Below, piece after piece: positions 41,286-54,500 of a stretch of 64,000 nucleotides of DNA (its first letter is position 1; every line of letters begins with the position of its first letter). Source of the DNA: Gremmenia infestans (taxonomy: Eukaryota; Ascomycota; Leotiomycetes; Helotiales; Hamatocanthoscyphaceae). Location: NCBI GenBank assembly GCA_032629725.1, contig JAFEVB010000038.1:372001-436000 (forward strand), written 5' to 3'. Under the pieces are notes generated by a model. That model was not told the DNA's origin. It did not search any database and was given only the letters and a program-made list of their open reading frames with translations. The position numbers were made by a program, and so were the translations under genes.

Positions 41286-41925
41286 GGCGGAAAGAATTGG
41301 CCAAGCGTATGAGAGCGATAAAGGAGACGTGCAATAATTTGACATAACCTGGAATCTATAAAAAACAACCTGTGACTGAATATTCAAGTGAGATGAAAGT
41401 TAATTCTTGTGTACGCTGTTGGAACATTTTAAAGCACAATTATTACTAAACCACATAAGGTTGATAAAATCGCAATGGGTCCAGAGTGTGCATGACTTCA
41501 AGGTGTGCTTGTATATTTTCATGGAATTTGATGGACCCCGAATTCCATATAGTTAGTCCTTGCAACAACGACCACTAGGGAACATAACCTGACTATGTGC
41601 GACATGAAAGCCAATCGACCGACAGACGTGTTTCAAGCCCGACAGCCAATTCATGGCACTGGCAGATAAGAAAGGCTTCACTATAGCTTAGCAAAAGATG
41701 TGCCTACATAGACACTTTAGAGGAGGCTTAACCTAGTTTTGCAGATGAAGCAGGGATCACTTGAAGTGTTCTTTAAATGAGTCTTGTATAGCCCTCTCGT
41801 TTACCTTCTCAGGGGAAAGAATATATTGCTACTGGGACATTTCATGCTCAACACACTTCCTAAAGCTCCGCTTTGATGTATCAATCCTCTTACACCGCTC
41901 AAGTCCCTTTGAAGCTCTGACCAAA
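41286..41925. other. intergenic region
   Basis: Spacer between RING copy B and the 3' end of the carboxypeptidase gene. No coding signal. Confidence 0.45.
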
Positions 41926-43456
41926 TCAGATCATGTTAATCAACAAGTTCCTGAACCCAGCATAAGTCTCCACGGATGAGGGCAGAATCTGGCTCGCTGG
42001 CAGTACAAAGCCATTAGTACCGGTATCCCGCAGCTCAATTGTAAAGACATATTTTGCCCCAGTGACCGCATCCACATAATCAACTGATCCACCTGTCACC
42101 TTATAGATGGTGGAGCAGACAGGCCCATACTCGTATTCTGTTCCGTAGACGGCTTCGATGGCGGCAGAGGTGCTTTTAGCGAGAGCCTGGAGTGCTGCGT
42201 TGTTACTGACGGTAGCGGTGCAGGAGTATCCGTACGCTATTTCACTGTGAGTCTGGTGTCTGGGGTCTGGTAGGGAATAAGAAGGACTTACGGGTCATAA
42301 ATAGCTGGCTGTAAGAGTGGATGTCAATGTAAAGCTGTACGCCTTTGCCAGCTGCGAGTTTGTCTATGTATGCAAGGAGTGCTTTGTTCTCAGTTGCATC
42401 ACCCTCAGCTGCGCCTGCATAGAAATGTCAATGCTAGCAATTGGATCATTGGATGGAATACTCACCTCTGTAGTCCTCCTCGCATGGATCGGTCGAGGCT
42501 CCGCCTGTGTCGCTCCAGTGGAACGGCCAGTTTCGATTGATATCTCGGCCTACACATGAACTTGAAGGATTTGTTTGGCGATTCTTGCGCCAGAGCCTAT
42601 CATTTGTCTGGGTGTAAACAAAGCCTAATTGCTGTCAAATATACGTAAATTAAGTATGCGGATGATCGTCAACATACCATCGGGGTTGACGACAGGAAAG
42701 ATGTAGAAATCATATTTGTCAACAAACCCCTTGATTTCCGTGCTGGAGGCATAGTTGGTTAGAAGATTGTATACAAAGTATTCGGCAACCTGAAGAGTTT
42801 AGCTGACATGCCAACAACGAATCAACAATATTATACCATTGTCGCTATCCATTCTCGTGCATGCACAGTGGCGTGGAAGACAATCGCAGGTTTGCTTCCA
42901 TTGCCGCCACTTCCCCAAAAGTGGATTCCAGTGATTGCACGGCCATTATTTGAATTGCCAGCAGTGACGATCTCTGATTGGGTTGGATGAGCAGTTGTCA
43001 AATCTGTCAAGAATTGAAGATGATCGGCGTAGGCGTGGTACGAGTTGAACCACGTGGAATTTGCAGCACCGGCTGAAGGGCGCCTTGTTAGAGATCCTCT
43101 GCTCATCAAAGGATATGCTAGAGCTCACGTGTATAGGGAGCAAAGTTGCCTTCTTCTGCGATTGACAAGCCTAGGTCTTCATGCATGACTTCGGTGGTCA
43201 TCCCTTCAACAAGTTGATTAAACTCGTCTATTTTGTCCGCTGGAACGACAAGATCAACATGACTGTTGGGTACTGGTACACCATTTGCCATGCCTTTCCA
43301 CGTAGCAAGCGAAAGTTTGTTGACGATATCCAGAACTGGGGTGACATCTTCCCCTGTAGGAATCCGCATGGCCTTTGCACCGTCATAACTGACTTTGGCG
43401 AGCACCGCCGTAGCAGCCTTGAGCCCCAAAAGTGCTAGAAGAATTTGCGATTTCAT
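41926..43456 (-). CDS. secreted zinc carboxypeptidase, M14A family, 422 aa (6 exons)
   Basis: Minus-strand exons 43456-43129, 43072-42837, 42789-42678, 42624-42466, 42414-42292 and 42236-41926 (1269 nt) keep one frame. Introns are 47-56 nt, all GT-AG. A signal peptide (about 1-20) precedes a roughly 90-residue propeptide containing HVDLVVPADKIDEFNQLV, as in procarboxypeptidases. The catalytic domain has HAREWIATM (zinc ligands H180 and E183), RDINRNWPFHW (substrate Asn/Arg), IDIHSYSQLF (third ligand H311), PYGYSC, and the general base E387 in FTIELRDTG. All catalytic residues are present. Function is removal of C-terminal residues from extracellular or vacuolar peptides. Residues that set A- versus B-type specificity cannot be assigned safely by eye. 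No link with neighbours is apparent. Confidence 0.92.
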
Positions 43457-45147
43457 TGCAAATAACGAAACAGAACAATACTTGAGGACTTGGAACAGAA
43501 TCGAGTAGGGAAAATGGAATGAATTTATCCTTCCTAGCAAGACACTGGCCTTCCTACTATGGACAAACTGGGTAGATTATGGGTCGTGGTATATTCATGT
43601 GACATACTAATGTCGTGAAACTAAGGACAAGAACATTTTACTAAAAAAGGTCCTTCCGCCTCGGGAGAGGTTGACTTAAGCTCAGCCAATTGAGACTGAC
43701 GCTTGTTAAATATTATTTAGGGAGCGTGGAGAAGACTATCGCCTTCTTATCTAGGTGCTCTGCTCCGCGAGTGGCAATATCAGCGCCAATATTCTATTTA
43801 CCGTTATGCGAAAGTTGATCGACATACTGCGGAACACTGTAGTAGGCTATTGTGGCGGGTCGCCCAATGCTAAGAAGTCTCGGCAGTTTAATAACAGGTA
43901 ACATGGGCATCTAGCTTTGGCATCTCTGGGATTGCGAGTGAGCTTCCCAATGCACACTAGAGACCCTTGGCATCGTATCATCCTGACATTTATACGAAGT
44001 AGATCCAGTGGTGAGAGATGGAGATGGATTCCAGATACCCGATCAGGGATAGCAGGTGCTTTTGACTTTGAATCTAAAAATATAGTTTATTGGAAATTTG
44101 GAAGACAGGAGGCTATTGCTATTATCGTGAACCTTCTTCGTGTTGGCGGGGCTGGTTGGGCAATAGTGTCGAGTTTTGGTCTGTTAACGAGATGCATACT
44201 TGCCCTTGTAAACACAGCCGACGAACAAATAAATAGTTCTAAGGAGAGTAAGGGAACTTGGGGCGGGAAGATGGGTATTTCATGTGAGTTGAGATGTTAT
44301 TAGGAAGTCGTCGCTGACTTGAAGTCAAAGTAATTATTTTAGTGCGTTTGGATATTGTCACGTGCATGGGTGAACTCCGCAGGTAGTCACGAGGTCGATC
44401 CGTGAGAGCCGCGTCGATTTCCTTACAGGGAGATTAGGGTAATCGAGGGACATCGTTTCTTGTTCAATCAAAGTTCCTTTGATCCCCTGTAAGTCGACTC
44501 AACAATTCTTCAAGGGGACTTAAAGGAGCCCTGTTTTACGACCTCTCCACAAAAAGAATAAGACTCGCCTTGACCAGAAGAAGCCTCGCCGGGGAAAGAT
44601 GAAGTGGCACTAAGTTATAATTTGCCATGTGGCGTGGGATATTAAAAGTCAATGAGAATAAGTGCCTCTGTTATGTCCAGCAAACTCAAGATTGACGGTC
44701 ATCTAATGAAAAAGGCCGAAAAACAATATAGGGGCTAATGAAGTATAAAGATATATGTATACTATTTCTTGCTTTTTTGTAAAGAACCTGTCGTTAATAC
44801 GCTCTTCTATATGCTTTTCATATTCTCTTTGAAATCTTGATTCTTTGAATTTCTTTGTCTCTCGGAAATCTCTTGGATAACTTTTAGAAATATGACGAGC
44901 AGAATCATTATTCACAACGAAGTCACGCAAATTCCCAGAGCCTAGGAAACCTTTTTGAAGGCAGACCTTCGGACACTTTTCCAAACTGCACTGCGACCTT
45001 CTATTGGCTGAAGTGCAAAGGGGCGTTTTAGAAAGTGCCCGAGGCTAAAACAAGCGAGAAAATATAATACGAACTTAAGGTATATATCTACCTAACTCTA
45101 CTTCGAGGTATTCTTCAAATACAATCGACATTTGCACGCCCTTAAAC
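43457..45147. other. 1.7-kb intergenic region
   Basis: An open frame of 128 codons (43917-44303, +) contains mildly hydrophobic stretches. It does not begin with ATG (the first ATG is at about 43951) and shows no domain, so it is not called. The rest is AT-rich and non-coding. Confidence 0.35.
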
Positions 45148-46108
45148 ATGTCGGATCACGCTTCTAACCAAACTGAAGCAAACCGTGCCCATTTCAAGTA
45201 AGTAGGAGATTTATATTCATTTCCAGCAGCGACAGGTCCTTGCAATGATGACCCCACGCAGCATAACAGTACCTGCTAGAACACATCACCGGAGATTTAC
45301 TTGTATCTATAGCAATTTCACTCTTTGCTAACATCCGTCCAGTGATGCCGCATCTTCGTACAACAATAGATTCGAGAAGACAATCCTCCAGATTATCCAT
45401 GAAATTCAAGAACGGCGTGAGTGGCTTGGAGTAGACTGGGTTGAAGACTCAGAAGATGAAAATACCACCACGAATCTGAAAGGAGACAGCAGACCTGTCA
45501 GATTACTAGATTATGCTTGTGGTACTGGCCTAGTGTCACGTGTAAGACCCTTTTCCCTCTCCACTTTCGATCATGTCTGATTTGAACACTAGGCACTGGC
45601 ACCTTACGTATCCCAATGCGTTGGAATTGACCTCACTGAAGGCATGGTCGCAGAGTATAACAAGACGGTAGAGAACCAGGGAATTCCCCCGTCTGAAATG
45701 TTCGCGCAGGTGGGGAACCTCATCGATTCATCCGAGCCCTCGCCAGCGGCTTTCTCAGGCCCGGAGTTCCATAATTTCGACATTGCAGCTGTAGGCCTGG
45801 GCTTTCATCATTTCGATGATCCTGCTTTGGCTGCCAAAAGACTCGCGGAAAGGCTTAAGCCTGGTGGAGTTCTGTTTATCATCGACTTTCAACCACACGA
45901 GCATATGCACCACCACCATGCTGCGGCGAAATCTGTGACCCATATGGGGTTTTCGGAGGCTGATATCAAGAAGATGTTTGAGGAAGCTGGGGTTGGGAAG
46001 GGGTTTGAGCATGTTGTTGTTGGGAAGGGGATTGTGTTTACTGATAAAAGTGATGAGGTGAAAACCATGACGAGGAAGGTGTTTATGGCACGAGGGGCCA
46101 AGTCATAG
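45148..46108 (+). CDS. class I SAM-dependent methyltransferase, 254 aa (3 exons)
   Basis: Exons 45148-45197, 45343-45541 and 45593-46108. Intron 1 is 145 nt (GTAAGT, TGCTAAC branch, CAG); intron 2 is 51 nt. Residues about 71-83 give motif I (LLDYACGTGLVSR), followed by the motif II acidic residue in VGIDLTEGMV. Later come DIAAVGLGFHHFDDP, a motif IV-like strand, and LKPGGVLFIIDFQPHEH, the post-IV/motif V region. This is the class I (Methyltransf_11/25 type) Rossmann fold. A histidine-rich patch (about residues 184-190) follows. The substrate is unknown. The small-molecule methyltransferase type is more likely than protein or RNA because the fold is unadorned. No biosynthetic partner gene is adjacent. 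Confidence 0.88.
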
Positions 46109-46866
46109 GTATTGTTTCTCATGCATCAGTGGTTGATTGCAGGGACAAGCTGCTTATATCTTGAAGTCTCGTTTGAAATACGACTTAATTCATCTGCTTG
46201 ATCCTTGTTCAAGATGCTGTGCATTCACACCAAGATAGCGAGATACTGAGTGCGAACTTTAGGTCAACCTGATTGACTTACTTCAATTAAATAACTCTCA
46301 TAGGAAGAACATCAATGTATATGAAGGTTCACTGGGTTGTATAATCATTCACCTGAGAGCAGAATATTTCAACATCTTGGAATGGACTCTTGATTGCGGG
46401 ATGAAGTCTCACCCCATTCAAATATCTTACGCGCATAATCGATCGTTCCAATCTAATCAGCATGTTTTTATTCTTGTTATTAGGTTTTACGTACTGTAAT
46501 AGGGAAGCTAAGCTTAGTCATACCAGTGCCTCCCCGCCCCCCCTTATTTAAGATCTTCCTCAAAGGCACCTAGCTAGAACAATAAGACAGAAGAATACAA
46601 GATTTTCCTTTTCACCTGATTAGTTCGTATATGCTGATATGATCCTATAAAGACCACAAGCTATGGGGAAGCGGTATACTCCATGATAGCACCCTTACAG
46701 TACGTATAGTGTCAATGAATGGTAGTAAAAGTTGACATTTGATGAAAATTCAATTCGCACCTGCCATTTTCGCTAGTGCAACTCTTCCACTTTTTGATAT
46801 TCTCAAAAACACAACGCTTTCCTCATGTATCTTGCTGGTGCCACTTGAAACCCCCATGAATTGATC
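46109..46866. other. intergenic region
   Basis: Nothing coding is seen between the methyltransferase and the next gene. Confidence 0.45.
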
Positions 46867-47692
46867 ATGGAGTCACAAAAGCCGCCCCAGACATGGCTTT
46901 TTCTATACGAAAGTACCCAGTCGCCAACTTACCATCTCTGCGCCAGGACCCTCACCACCGACCAGATCTGCGAGCTCATACTCCTCGAAATACTTCGCAG
47001 CGTTAAGATCAAAGGCGATATCGCAGATTTCGCATGCTTCCTTCACTATCAAAGCATGGAACAGCCTATCATCCTTCAACACGACGACTCCATCCAAAAC
47101 ATCTGGAAGAAACGTCGCAAAAAGGACTCCGTCGTCACAATTCACATTCGACTACAAACCGACGAACACCCAATAGACAAACGGGCGATGAGTTTCCAGG
47201 AATCTTTAGCTGCGCGACGACAGATTGTCGGAGCAGATACCATCTCAGAATACATAATGCGCGACGGTCCTCCTCCGCCCACACCCGAGCCTCAAATTCA
47301 ATACCAGAAGAGACCTTTCAGTACCACGCTGCCGAAGATAACACTTGTCTGGACTTTGAATGGGGGTTGGGATACACAACGGCCGTTGGAGGAGCTCCGG
47401 GTGCACGTTAACGTTGGAGATGTAACAGACCGGCTGTTTACAGTCAAATATCTCGTTTGTAAGGTTGCGAGAAAACCACAAATCCACATATTCCGAGAAG
47501 AATCTTGTTGATTTTTCTTTAGCTACTATCCAGGACCAGATTCGAAGAGGTAGGCGTGCGACGGAGGTCGAAATACCGTACTGGGTCGTCTTTGCGGAAA
47601 ACACGGAACGGAGGAAGATTAAGCTGTCGAAGGACATTTGGGAAGATTCGCTTCTTCGCGGACCGTGGAAGATCATGTTTGATAAGTTCTAG
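46867..47692 (+). CDS. hypothetical protein, 253 aa (2 exons)
   Basis: Exons 46867-47458 and 47523-47692 join in frame across a 64-nt intron with GTAAGG donor and TTTAG acceptor. ATG 46867 is preceded by no other in-frame ATG that adds protein-like sequence. The product is soluble with no signal peptide or membrane helix. Recognisable pieces are LLEILRSVKIKGDIADFACF, a Pro-rich linker (DGPPPPTPEP) and a well-ordered C-terminus (EIPYWVVFAENTERRKIKLS and EDSLLRGPWKIMFDKF). I do not recognise the family. The clean intron and sensible reading frame make it a likely real gene, possibly lineage-restricted. Confidence 0.65.
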
Positions 47693-49547
47693 GAGGAGGA
47701 GGTCAAATTCGATCACAACCCAAAGCCCCACGAATGTTCTGCCTCGGGACTGGAGGAGTCGGAGCAAGTTGCAGAGAAAGTTCCTTGTTTGGAGACAGCC
47801 GATAGTGAATCCACTTCAAACCACTCCTCTCGATCAAATACGATGTCAGGCCTCATGGTGATTGTGGACACGGAAGGTGAAGGGGAATGAAAAGCCATTG
47901 TGGCTGGTCTTATGCTTATGTGCTATCTGTGTTTCATAAGTATTGTATTCATGAACAGGTTCGAAGAAGAAACCAGCTTTACTCTGTATCACCTGATAGC
48001 GGCCGACTATTCCAAAACCAGTTATATTCATCCGTTTGCAGCCAGAATGATTTAAGGAGTTCGGACTCCTCGAAAGTTTATAGTTTACTGGGCTGCTCGC
48101 GAAGGATGACCGGTTAAAATTGCGGTGCCGTAAAGTTCGATTCGTTGGAAGTGCGGGACGTCGGATTCAGGCGGACGCATGAGTGCGGCCGCCGTGACAG
48201 CACTTGAACGAGCCATCATCAGTCTCTATTTCCATTTGGCTGTTTGTACGGAGATACCTTTACTCCGTGCGGAGTACACGGTTGAGGCTTTTTTTAGCAG
48301 CTGGATTTGAGTTCACGGTATTCTCACAACAGCCGAGAGACCGGTGGGCCTTGCTTGCTTGTGGATTGGTCAAGATTAGCAATCTACCAAGATGCCTGCC
48401 GCTAGTATGCAATACCACAAGAGACCTGAATTACCTGAGTGAAATGCCGACAACTTGAGGGAAGTGGAGAGGATCTTTTTGAAAATTATTATGGTGATAG
48501 GATGGAAGTGATTGGAAGTAGCAAAATTACCATGTGATGTGGGGGAAAGAGAATGGGGATTGAGAGGAAAGTTGTATGGAGAGGAAAGAATGAAGAGGGG
48601 AGGTACAAGAAGTCAAAAGAGAGTCAAAGATAATATAGGTGGATTCGCAGATTCGCACAGCTGATACGTGGGTAGTATACCTAGTCTATGGACAATCTGC
48701 ATTTTTCTATGTCGGGTCTCCTTATTCATCTTGGTTAAACAATGTCAATCCAAGTGAGAGCCTGTAAAAAGAAGTTGAATATCACTGAATAGTTGGAAAA
48801 GCCAGTCTCCCTTTAAGTTGCCAGCCTATTGTATCCAGCATACCGAATCACTTCGGATTATTTGCGGCTGAAGTCACCTTTCTATTTCAGTAAGAAAGTT
48901 ATTCCGCTAAGGCAGCACGTTGCTCCGCTCCGCACGTTGCTCCGCACGTTGCTCTAAAAGTCTCCGAACTCAGCAATCCCATACTCATACGTGCAGTTAT
49001 AGTAGGGCGTGGAAATTTCCTCACTTCATCCTATCTTGAGCCTTCTTCTATGATATGGCGTGCTAAACACAGATCGGAACTCAATTGTTCGATTATATTT
49101 CGGAAAGATTTTCCCGGACCAACGAGCTATTCTCAGGGAAGATTTCCATGCGGGGTTTGCAGTCCACATCGGGTCGACCCCGCAAGCCAAGCGAGAACAG
49201 GGATCAGTGAAAGAGGGGTTGTAAGTGGGCCCTCATGTATATTCCGACGCCCAAGACCTCTCAATCGCTTCTCACTTCATCGATGAGAGAGAGACAGAAC
49301 CCATGTTTCCGATCTCACAAGCCTCAGTCTGGCTCCACTCTCGGCCTTTAGTCGTCATCTTTCTATGTATCTTCTCCGAGTCACCCCCGAAAGCCGCCAG
49401 AACCCGTCTTCAGCTCATTATATAGGCTGAATGGACTGCTCTAGCTGACTATCTCCAATCAATTAAACCTTCTACCAAATCCCTCATCATCACCAAAAAC
49501 GTCATCTCCCACTTCAACTCTCTATTGAATAAAACAAGACACTCAAA
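47693..49547. other. 1.9-kb intergenic region
   Basis: No supportable gene is seen. A 12-bp tandem repeat lies at 48915-48954. From 49440 on the sequence is typical of a 5' leader (pyrimidine/CA-rich) of the following Gfa-type gene. Confidence 0.4.
48915..48954. repeat. GCACGTTGCTCC tandem repeat, three copies
   Basis: Three copies of GCACGTTGCTC(C), the first followed by an extra GCTCC. It is intergenic and each copy contains an ACGT core. Confidence 0.85.
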
Positions 49548-50111
49548 ATGGCTCCATCTCTTCACCCACTGATCGACAATGGCATCACCAAGGGCTCCCC
49601 CAACTTCTCGGGTGGAACCCTTCGTTGCCACTGCCCCAGCGACAAAGTAGAGGTCACCATCTCCAGCAACGTCCTCCACAACCACGCATGCGGATGCTCG
49701 CAATGCTGGAAGCCAAAGGGTGCGCTCTTCTCCATCATCGCCGTCGTGCCAATCGACAACGTCAAAGTCACCGCCCACGGCGAGAAGCTCACCGTCCTCG
49801 ACCCAAGCGCCACCATCCAGCGTAACGCCTGCAAGTCCTGCGGTGTCCACCTGTTCGGTCGCATTGAGAAGGACCATGCGTTCAAGGGCCTGGACTTCGT
49901 CCACGTCGAGTTGTCGGATGAGAAGGGATGGCAGGAACCTCAGTTCGCGGCGTTTGTCTCTTCGATTATCGAGCAAGGCTTCAACCCCGCTGGTATTGAT
50001 GAGGTCCGCACTAAGCTCAAGTCTGTTGGCTTGGAGCCGTATGATGTTTTGTCGCCGCCGCTCATGGATATGCTGTCGACTTTCACCGGGAAGAAGGCAG
50101 GGAAGCTATGA
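49548..50111 (+). CDS. glutathione-dependent formaldehyde-activating (Gfa/CENP-V type) enzyme, 187 aa
   Basis: Predicted S-(hydroxymethyl)glutathione synthase, which joins formaldehyde and glutathione ahead of class III alcohol dehydrogenase in detoxification. It is single-exon with ATG 49548. The zinc-binding cysteines of the Gfa fold are all seen: LRCHCPSDKV (CxC), HACGCSQCW (CxCxxC pattern) and ACKSCGVHLFGRI (CxxC). FKGLDFVHVELSD and the helical C-terminus match fungal members of about 185-195 residues. No signal peptide is present, so it is cytosolic. In fungi several Gfa-like paralogues exist and not all are proven formaldehyde-active, so the exact reaction is by family. Confidence 0.92.
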   Translation: MAPSLHPLIDNGITKGSPNFSGGTLRCHCPSDKVEVTISSNVLHNHACGCSQCWKPKGALFSIIAVVPIDNVKVTAHGEKLTVLDPSATIQRNACKSCGVHLFGRIEKDHAFKGLDFVHVELSDEKGWQEPQFAAFVSSIIEQGFNPAGIDEVRTKLKSVGLEPYDVLSPPLMDMLSTFTGKKAGKL

Positions 50112-50443
50112 TGGGAGGTTATGAGTGTGGAATTGGAGTTGTAAAGCAAGAATGATGAAAATGAAGGATGAAGAGATGTGGGGAGGGTCGGGAAATCAGA
50201 CTCAAAAGCTGTCAAGGAGATGTCGCCTCATAAACTGAGGTTTTGAGATCTTCTATACATTCGAATTTTTGTAACAATGTTTCAGTGTCGGAATCTACAA
50301 ATGGAGGTCCTATCACAATGAACTGATTTATGTTCTAGATCAAATCATGTGATTTGCAAACAGTCTAAAAAACGTTCTCGTGACAAGTTTGGGAACATAC
50401 TGTACAATTTGGGCGATATAGTTGAGAAGTCTCGAAGTGCGAT
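50112..50443. other. short intergenic region
   Basis: The 3' flank of the Gfa-type gene; no coding signal. Confidence 0.45.
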
Positions 50444-50881
50444 ATGCAACAAATTAATGGAGACATGATGGATTTTGGAATCCACGTTGATGACCCTCGA
50501 GATGGCAATGAATTCCGTTGGAATGACACGTTTCCCGGTCCGGCGGTCCTTGCATACTTCTTCCCTTCACTTCAATCAGCGTTCTCGACACCGGAATATT
50601 CCAGTCTCTCTTCCCGTCAACCTTCAAGCAAATTATTGCAACTATCGTCCCTATACCTCAAGTACATTTTCTCGCCCCTTCTTAGCAATAAGGGCGTCCA
50701 CAGGCGTCTCGAGCGCATGGCTACGAAGAAGACGACACGGAAGATTGTGAAAAGAAATGCTAAGAAGGTTGTTCAGACCACGTCCACGATCAAGACATTC
50801 GCCCTTGCAATGTTCAGCCCGAGATCACAATTGCAGCTGAAAGACGAAGAGCAATTCAGAGAAAAGCGCGAATGCGATTAG
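50444..50881 (+). CDS. hypothetical ORF, 145 aa, weak
   Basis: ATG-initiated frame with a later in-frame Met at about residue 92. The N-terminal part is neutral with hydrophobic patches. The last 55 residues are strongly basic (KKTTRKIVKRNAKKVV) and then acidic. No known domain, signal peptide or intron is seen. It may be a small lineage-specific protein or a chance frame. Confidence 0.3.
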   Translation: MQQINGDMMDFGIHVDDPRDGNEFRWNDTFPGPAVLAYFFPSLQSAFSTPEYSSLSSRQPSSKLLQLSSLYLKYIFSPLLSNKGVHRRLERMATKKTTRKIVKRNAKKVVQTTSTIKTFALAMFSPRSQLQLKDEEQFREKRECD

Positions 50882-51524
50882 GGGGGAAGTAGAAGACTAG
50901 GGAAATATAGAGATTTGCTTTGAAAACGACAGTGCTTTCTCCTTGTGACGTTCCTCTCATTTCGGGACAAGGCAAGGCAATTTCGAAGTGTGGGCCAGTA
51001 AGTTTTCTAGCTGTCCGATATACAAGCACAGCTAATAATGCTATCCTTGTAGGTACATGGTATGTCAAAAAGCTTAAGCAACTACCTTCGAAAATCACCC
51101 CGTTGCACACAAACAGAAAAACGCATTTGTCAAACCTCGAGCCCTAGCTGTCGCTCACACCATAAGGACAACCTCCCTCTCCATCTCACCCGCGATCAGA
51201 CACGGAACTAGGACAGCGGGGAACACCGACAGAAGAGCGAATACATGTGCAATGACCTATTCGACACGAGCTACCCCAAGTTAACCACAGACGACAATGT
51301 CAAGGCAGAGTTATGATATAAGGCGACTGGCGGACTGCCATGTGCTTTACGGCAAAAGAGCATACTCTGCTTAGATCTATGTCGAGAACACGAGACGGCT
51401 TGTGGGGAAACGATACGCTGATAAGGGTTCGGGGATAGATTTGGGATGAGGAGGATGGGCAGGGGGCGAAGTGGAGAGTGAGGTGCGTTTAACGAAAAGG
51501 AGGATTCTGATGAACGTGCAGGGA

Positions 51525-51549
51525 ATAGATGGATAGATGGATAGATGGG
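51525..51549. repeat. (ATAGATGG)n microsatellite
   Basis: Three tandem copies of ATAGATGG. Confidence 0.85.
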
Positions 51550-54500
51550 GTAGTTCTTTGATCTTTGGCTACTTAGGGTACTCTTGTATTTGAAAGTTAA
51601 TACGCGGTACTTCTGTTTTCGTCATGTACTGCGCTGAGAGGAACGGGTTGGGGTTATTATGAGCTATGAGGGGGTAAATAGACATGGGGGTTTTGGTTTA
51701 TGGAAAAAGAGACGCGTTATTATCATAAAGAGATATAAGTGACCGCGGAACAAGCCATTTGAAATCAGTTGTTCGTAGGTTGCGATCCTGACAACCAGAG
51801 ACCGTCACTCCAAGGTATTAGAAGCAGGAGCATATACGCTGCAAAAGAAGACACGGCCTTAAAAGATACGCATAGGCGGCATTATAAACTGTAGTGAAGG
51901 TGTGCAGATCCAGCGATACTGCTGTCAAAATGAAATTGCTGTCATTCATTTTCCGACTGCAGAAAGCGTACTCGGAGAGTAAAGACGGCTGCGACATAAA
52001 TGTAACGCTTCATCACCACATAACGTACTTGAAGCCATGCCTAAAGTGTTATCTAAAGAGCGATGTGATATTTTTATCATAAACTTCGTATTTCTATTAC
52101 TGGTGTAATCTGGCTTGACGGTTTCGCTAAGAATCTCGAGTTTTGGCGAACCTGGCGTTTTTATCCTTCTACAGCATCTTGCCCTCGCCTTTCTCTTACG
52201 GTGTTGACACGGCACAGCGGATGAGGCTTTTGGTAATACGGAAACGAGAAAGGAGTATAAGAAGCCCCGTGGGAAACTAGATGCACTGTCCTTGCAACTT
52301 GTACACAGATCAATCGAAGCCGCCCATAAGTGTGGCCGAGAAGATTAATATCCAATTTCTTTAACGTGTAGAGGTTCGTTTGTATCAATTGCATCCACTC
52401 CCACAAACAATCCACACTTCTCTTCCAGAACCGAATCCGGAATGAAGATAGGAATGTTTTCATGTATGCTTGACAGCAGGTATTACAAGTTGGTTTGACA
52501 GCAACTTTTCCAACCCTCGAGTTTTGGAAAGGTGAAGTAAGTTTTGCGCCGAATCGCAACCTCCTTCTGACTACTGCTAAAACGTAACGGAACGGGACGC
52601 ATTGGTTGAAGAGGGCTGGGCTGGAATATATAGTGGTTCAAGAAGTGATAGGTTAGAGAGGTAATAAGGCAGCTTATATTGTTTGATTTGTTTTCGTTTG
52701 TTTATAAAATCACCAATAGAGAAAAAATCTCTTTGAATATCCCTTTATGCAAGTTTCCCCATTGCGACTTCCTCTGCTAACACGTGGAGCTGTCACTTTC
52801 GGTGTTGGAGGAGAAGAGCTGCGTAGTATAAATGGTGGGCTTGGTGTTTGGAGAGCCTCTATAGGCAAAAGCCAGCGATGATATGATAACCTCGCTATAG
52901 ACGCAGTAGGAGAATAAAGATCATTACTTGACACGACATTCTTAGAGGAATGGATTCAAGGTGTGACTGTACCAACACACGCTTTGTCGCGAGTTCGGGA
53001 ACTACATTGTAAGGGATGGAAAGTTGCTGTCAAAGTGGATACTACTGTCATTTGTGATCTTCATTGGTAATGTTAAACTATAATCGAATTAGAGGGAGGT
53101 ACAGAGGGTGCAAAGTACACTTGAGGTTTATTGTTCTATGATGTGGTTAAGTTTTATATTCAGACAGTTGGCATCCGCAAAGATGTGTTATGGACTCCTG
53201 CCAAACTCTGCCACGTAGTAATTTGTGCTCCCGTGGACTAATAGGTAGTAATGACAAAGAGTGAGTCCTTTATATATACCCTATCGATTTCCTTTCCTGG
53301 CTCTCTCGATTTTGTCCCCGTGAATGGAGTCTAGTTTTATTACCGAAAAGACCAGATAGGCTGTATGGCATCTCAGGGGTATATATACCATAGTGCTACT
53401 ATTATAAAATAGCAAACCAAAAGAAATTCTTCTACGAGGTACCCCTGGGACGTAGGAGCTAAGAATAAAGCCAATTCATTAACTGCTCCAGCTGCGAAAG
53501 AACTTCACGTACCAGAACCAGACGCTGTAGCTCCAGCTCCGGTCCGGTAATGATTTGTAGCGTTTGAATTTGGGTTTGCTGTCAATTTAGAATCTACGGT
53601 CGGTTATTCGTGTTGTTTGTCTGTAGAATGAATGGAATCAAATGAAACTGAGTTGAACTGATGTTATTAAGATGAAGGCAAGGCTCAAGAAAGAGCAGTT
53701 GCTGGTATTGGTATTTCCAGCGTGTTTTCCATGACCATAGTGGCAGTACTTTGGCTTAAACTATTACAGCTGGAGTAAGAAAGCCCGATTTATATACATA
53801 CACCTCTCGCCCGAACATCGTCCGCATCGTGACCCCAAAGCCATCGCGGGCAATGGGTTTTTAAATGGGTGGCACTATTTGCATACATTGCTATAGAAGG
53901 GAGAGCAATGTATTTATATACCACTAGGATCGATGCTTCCTGGATGACTCAGGCCCTCATTTTGAGTGTGGATGTTGGATATAAAACAGTCGACTAAGAA
54001 GTCTGAAAAGATCATCGAAATCACAAGTCCTTCAACGGAAGGTACACATGGCTGTGGAATGGTTGGTAATAAGTTTGAATAGATAAACTTTGCATTGTGA
54101 GTGGAAGGAAAGGTTTATCTGTGGCTAAGTGATAAAAGAGTGCTTGAGCTGGAGTGTAAGTATATATGTATGTCGTGAAGGTTGCTGTTATTTGACTATC
54201 AGCTGAAGTGAAGTTCACTGTCAATCATTTCTCGTCGTTCGTTCGTTCAGTTGGTTCTGGAGAATTAGATATGACAAATGGAATTGAAAGATGAGGATGG
54301 GAATTGGTCGTGGGTTCTGCTTTGATTTGTATGAGGACAGAGTAAGAGAGCAAAGAGCCCTCGCCTGAAGTGCAGCAATGTTAAAGCCCCTCTATTCGGA
54401 TGGAGGGATTGGAAACAGTGGAATACTTGCTATTTATATACCTCTTATCTAGCTCCATGCGGGCCAGTCTTGTTACTACCGTTTCAGGAATTTAGGATTT

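Noticed and set aside
43917..44303. 128-codon frame with hydrophobic stretches
   Set aside because: No ATG at its start, no signal peptide or family features; the shorter ATG version is not more convincing.
52161..52559. 132-codon minus-strand frame in the gene desert
   Set aside because: Initial codon is TTG; composition is random-like with no domain.
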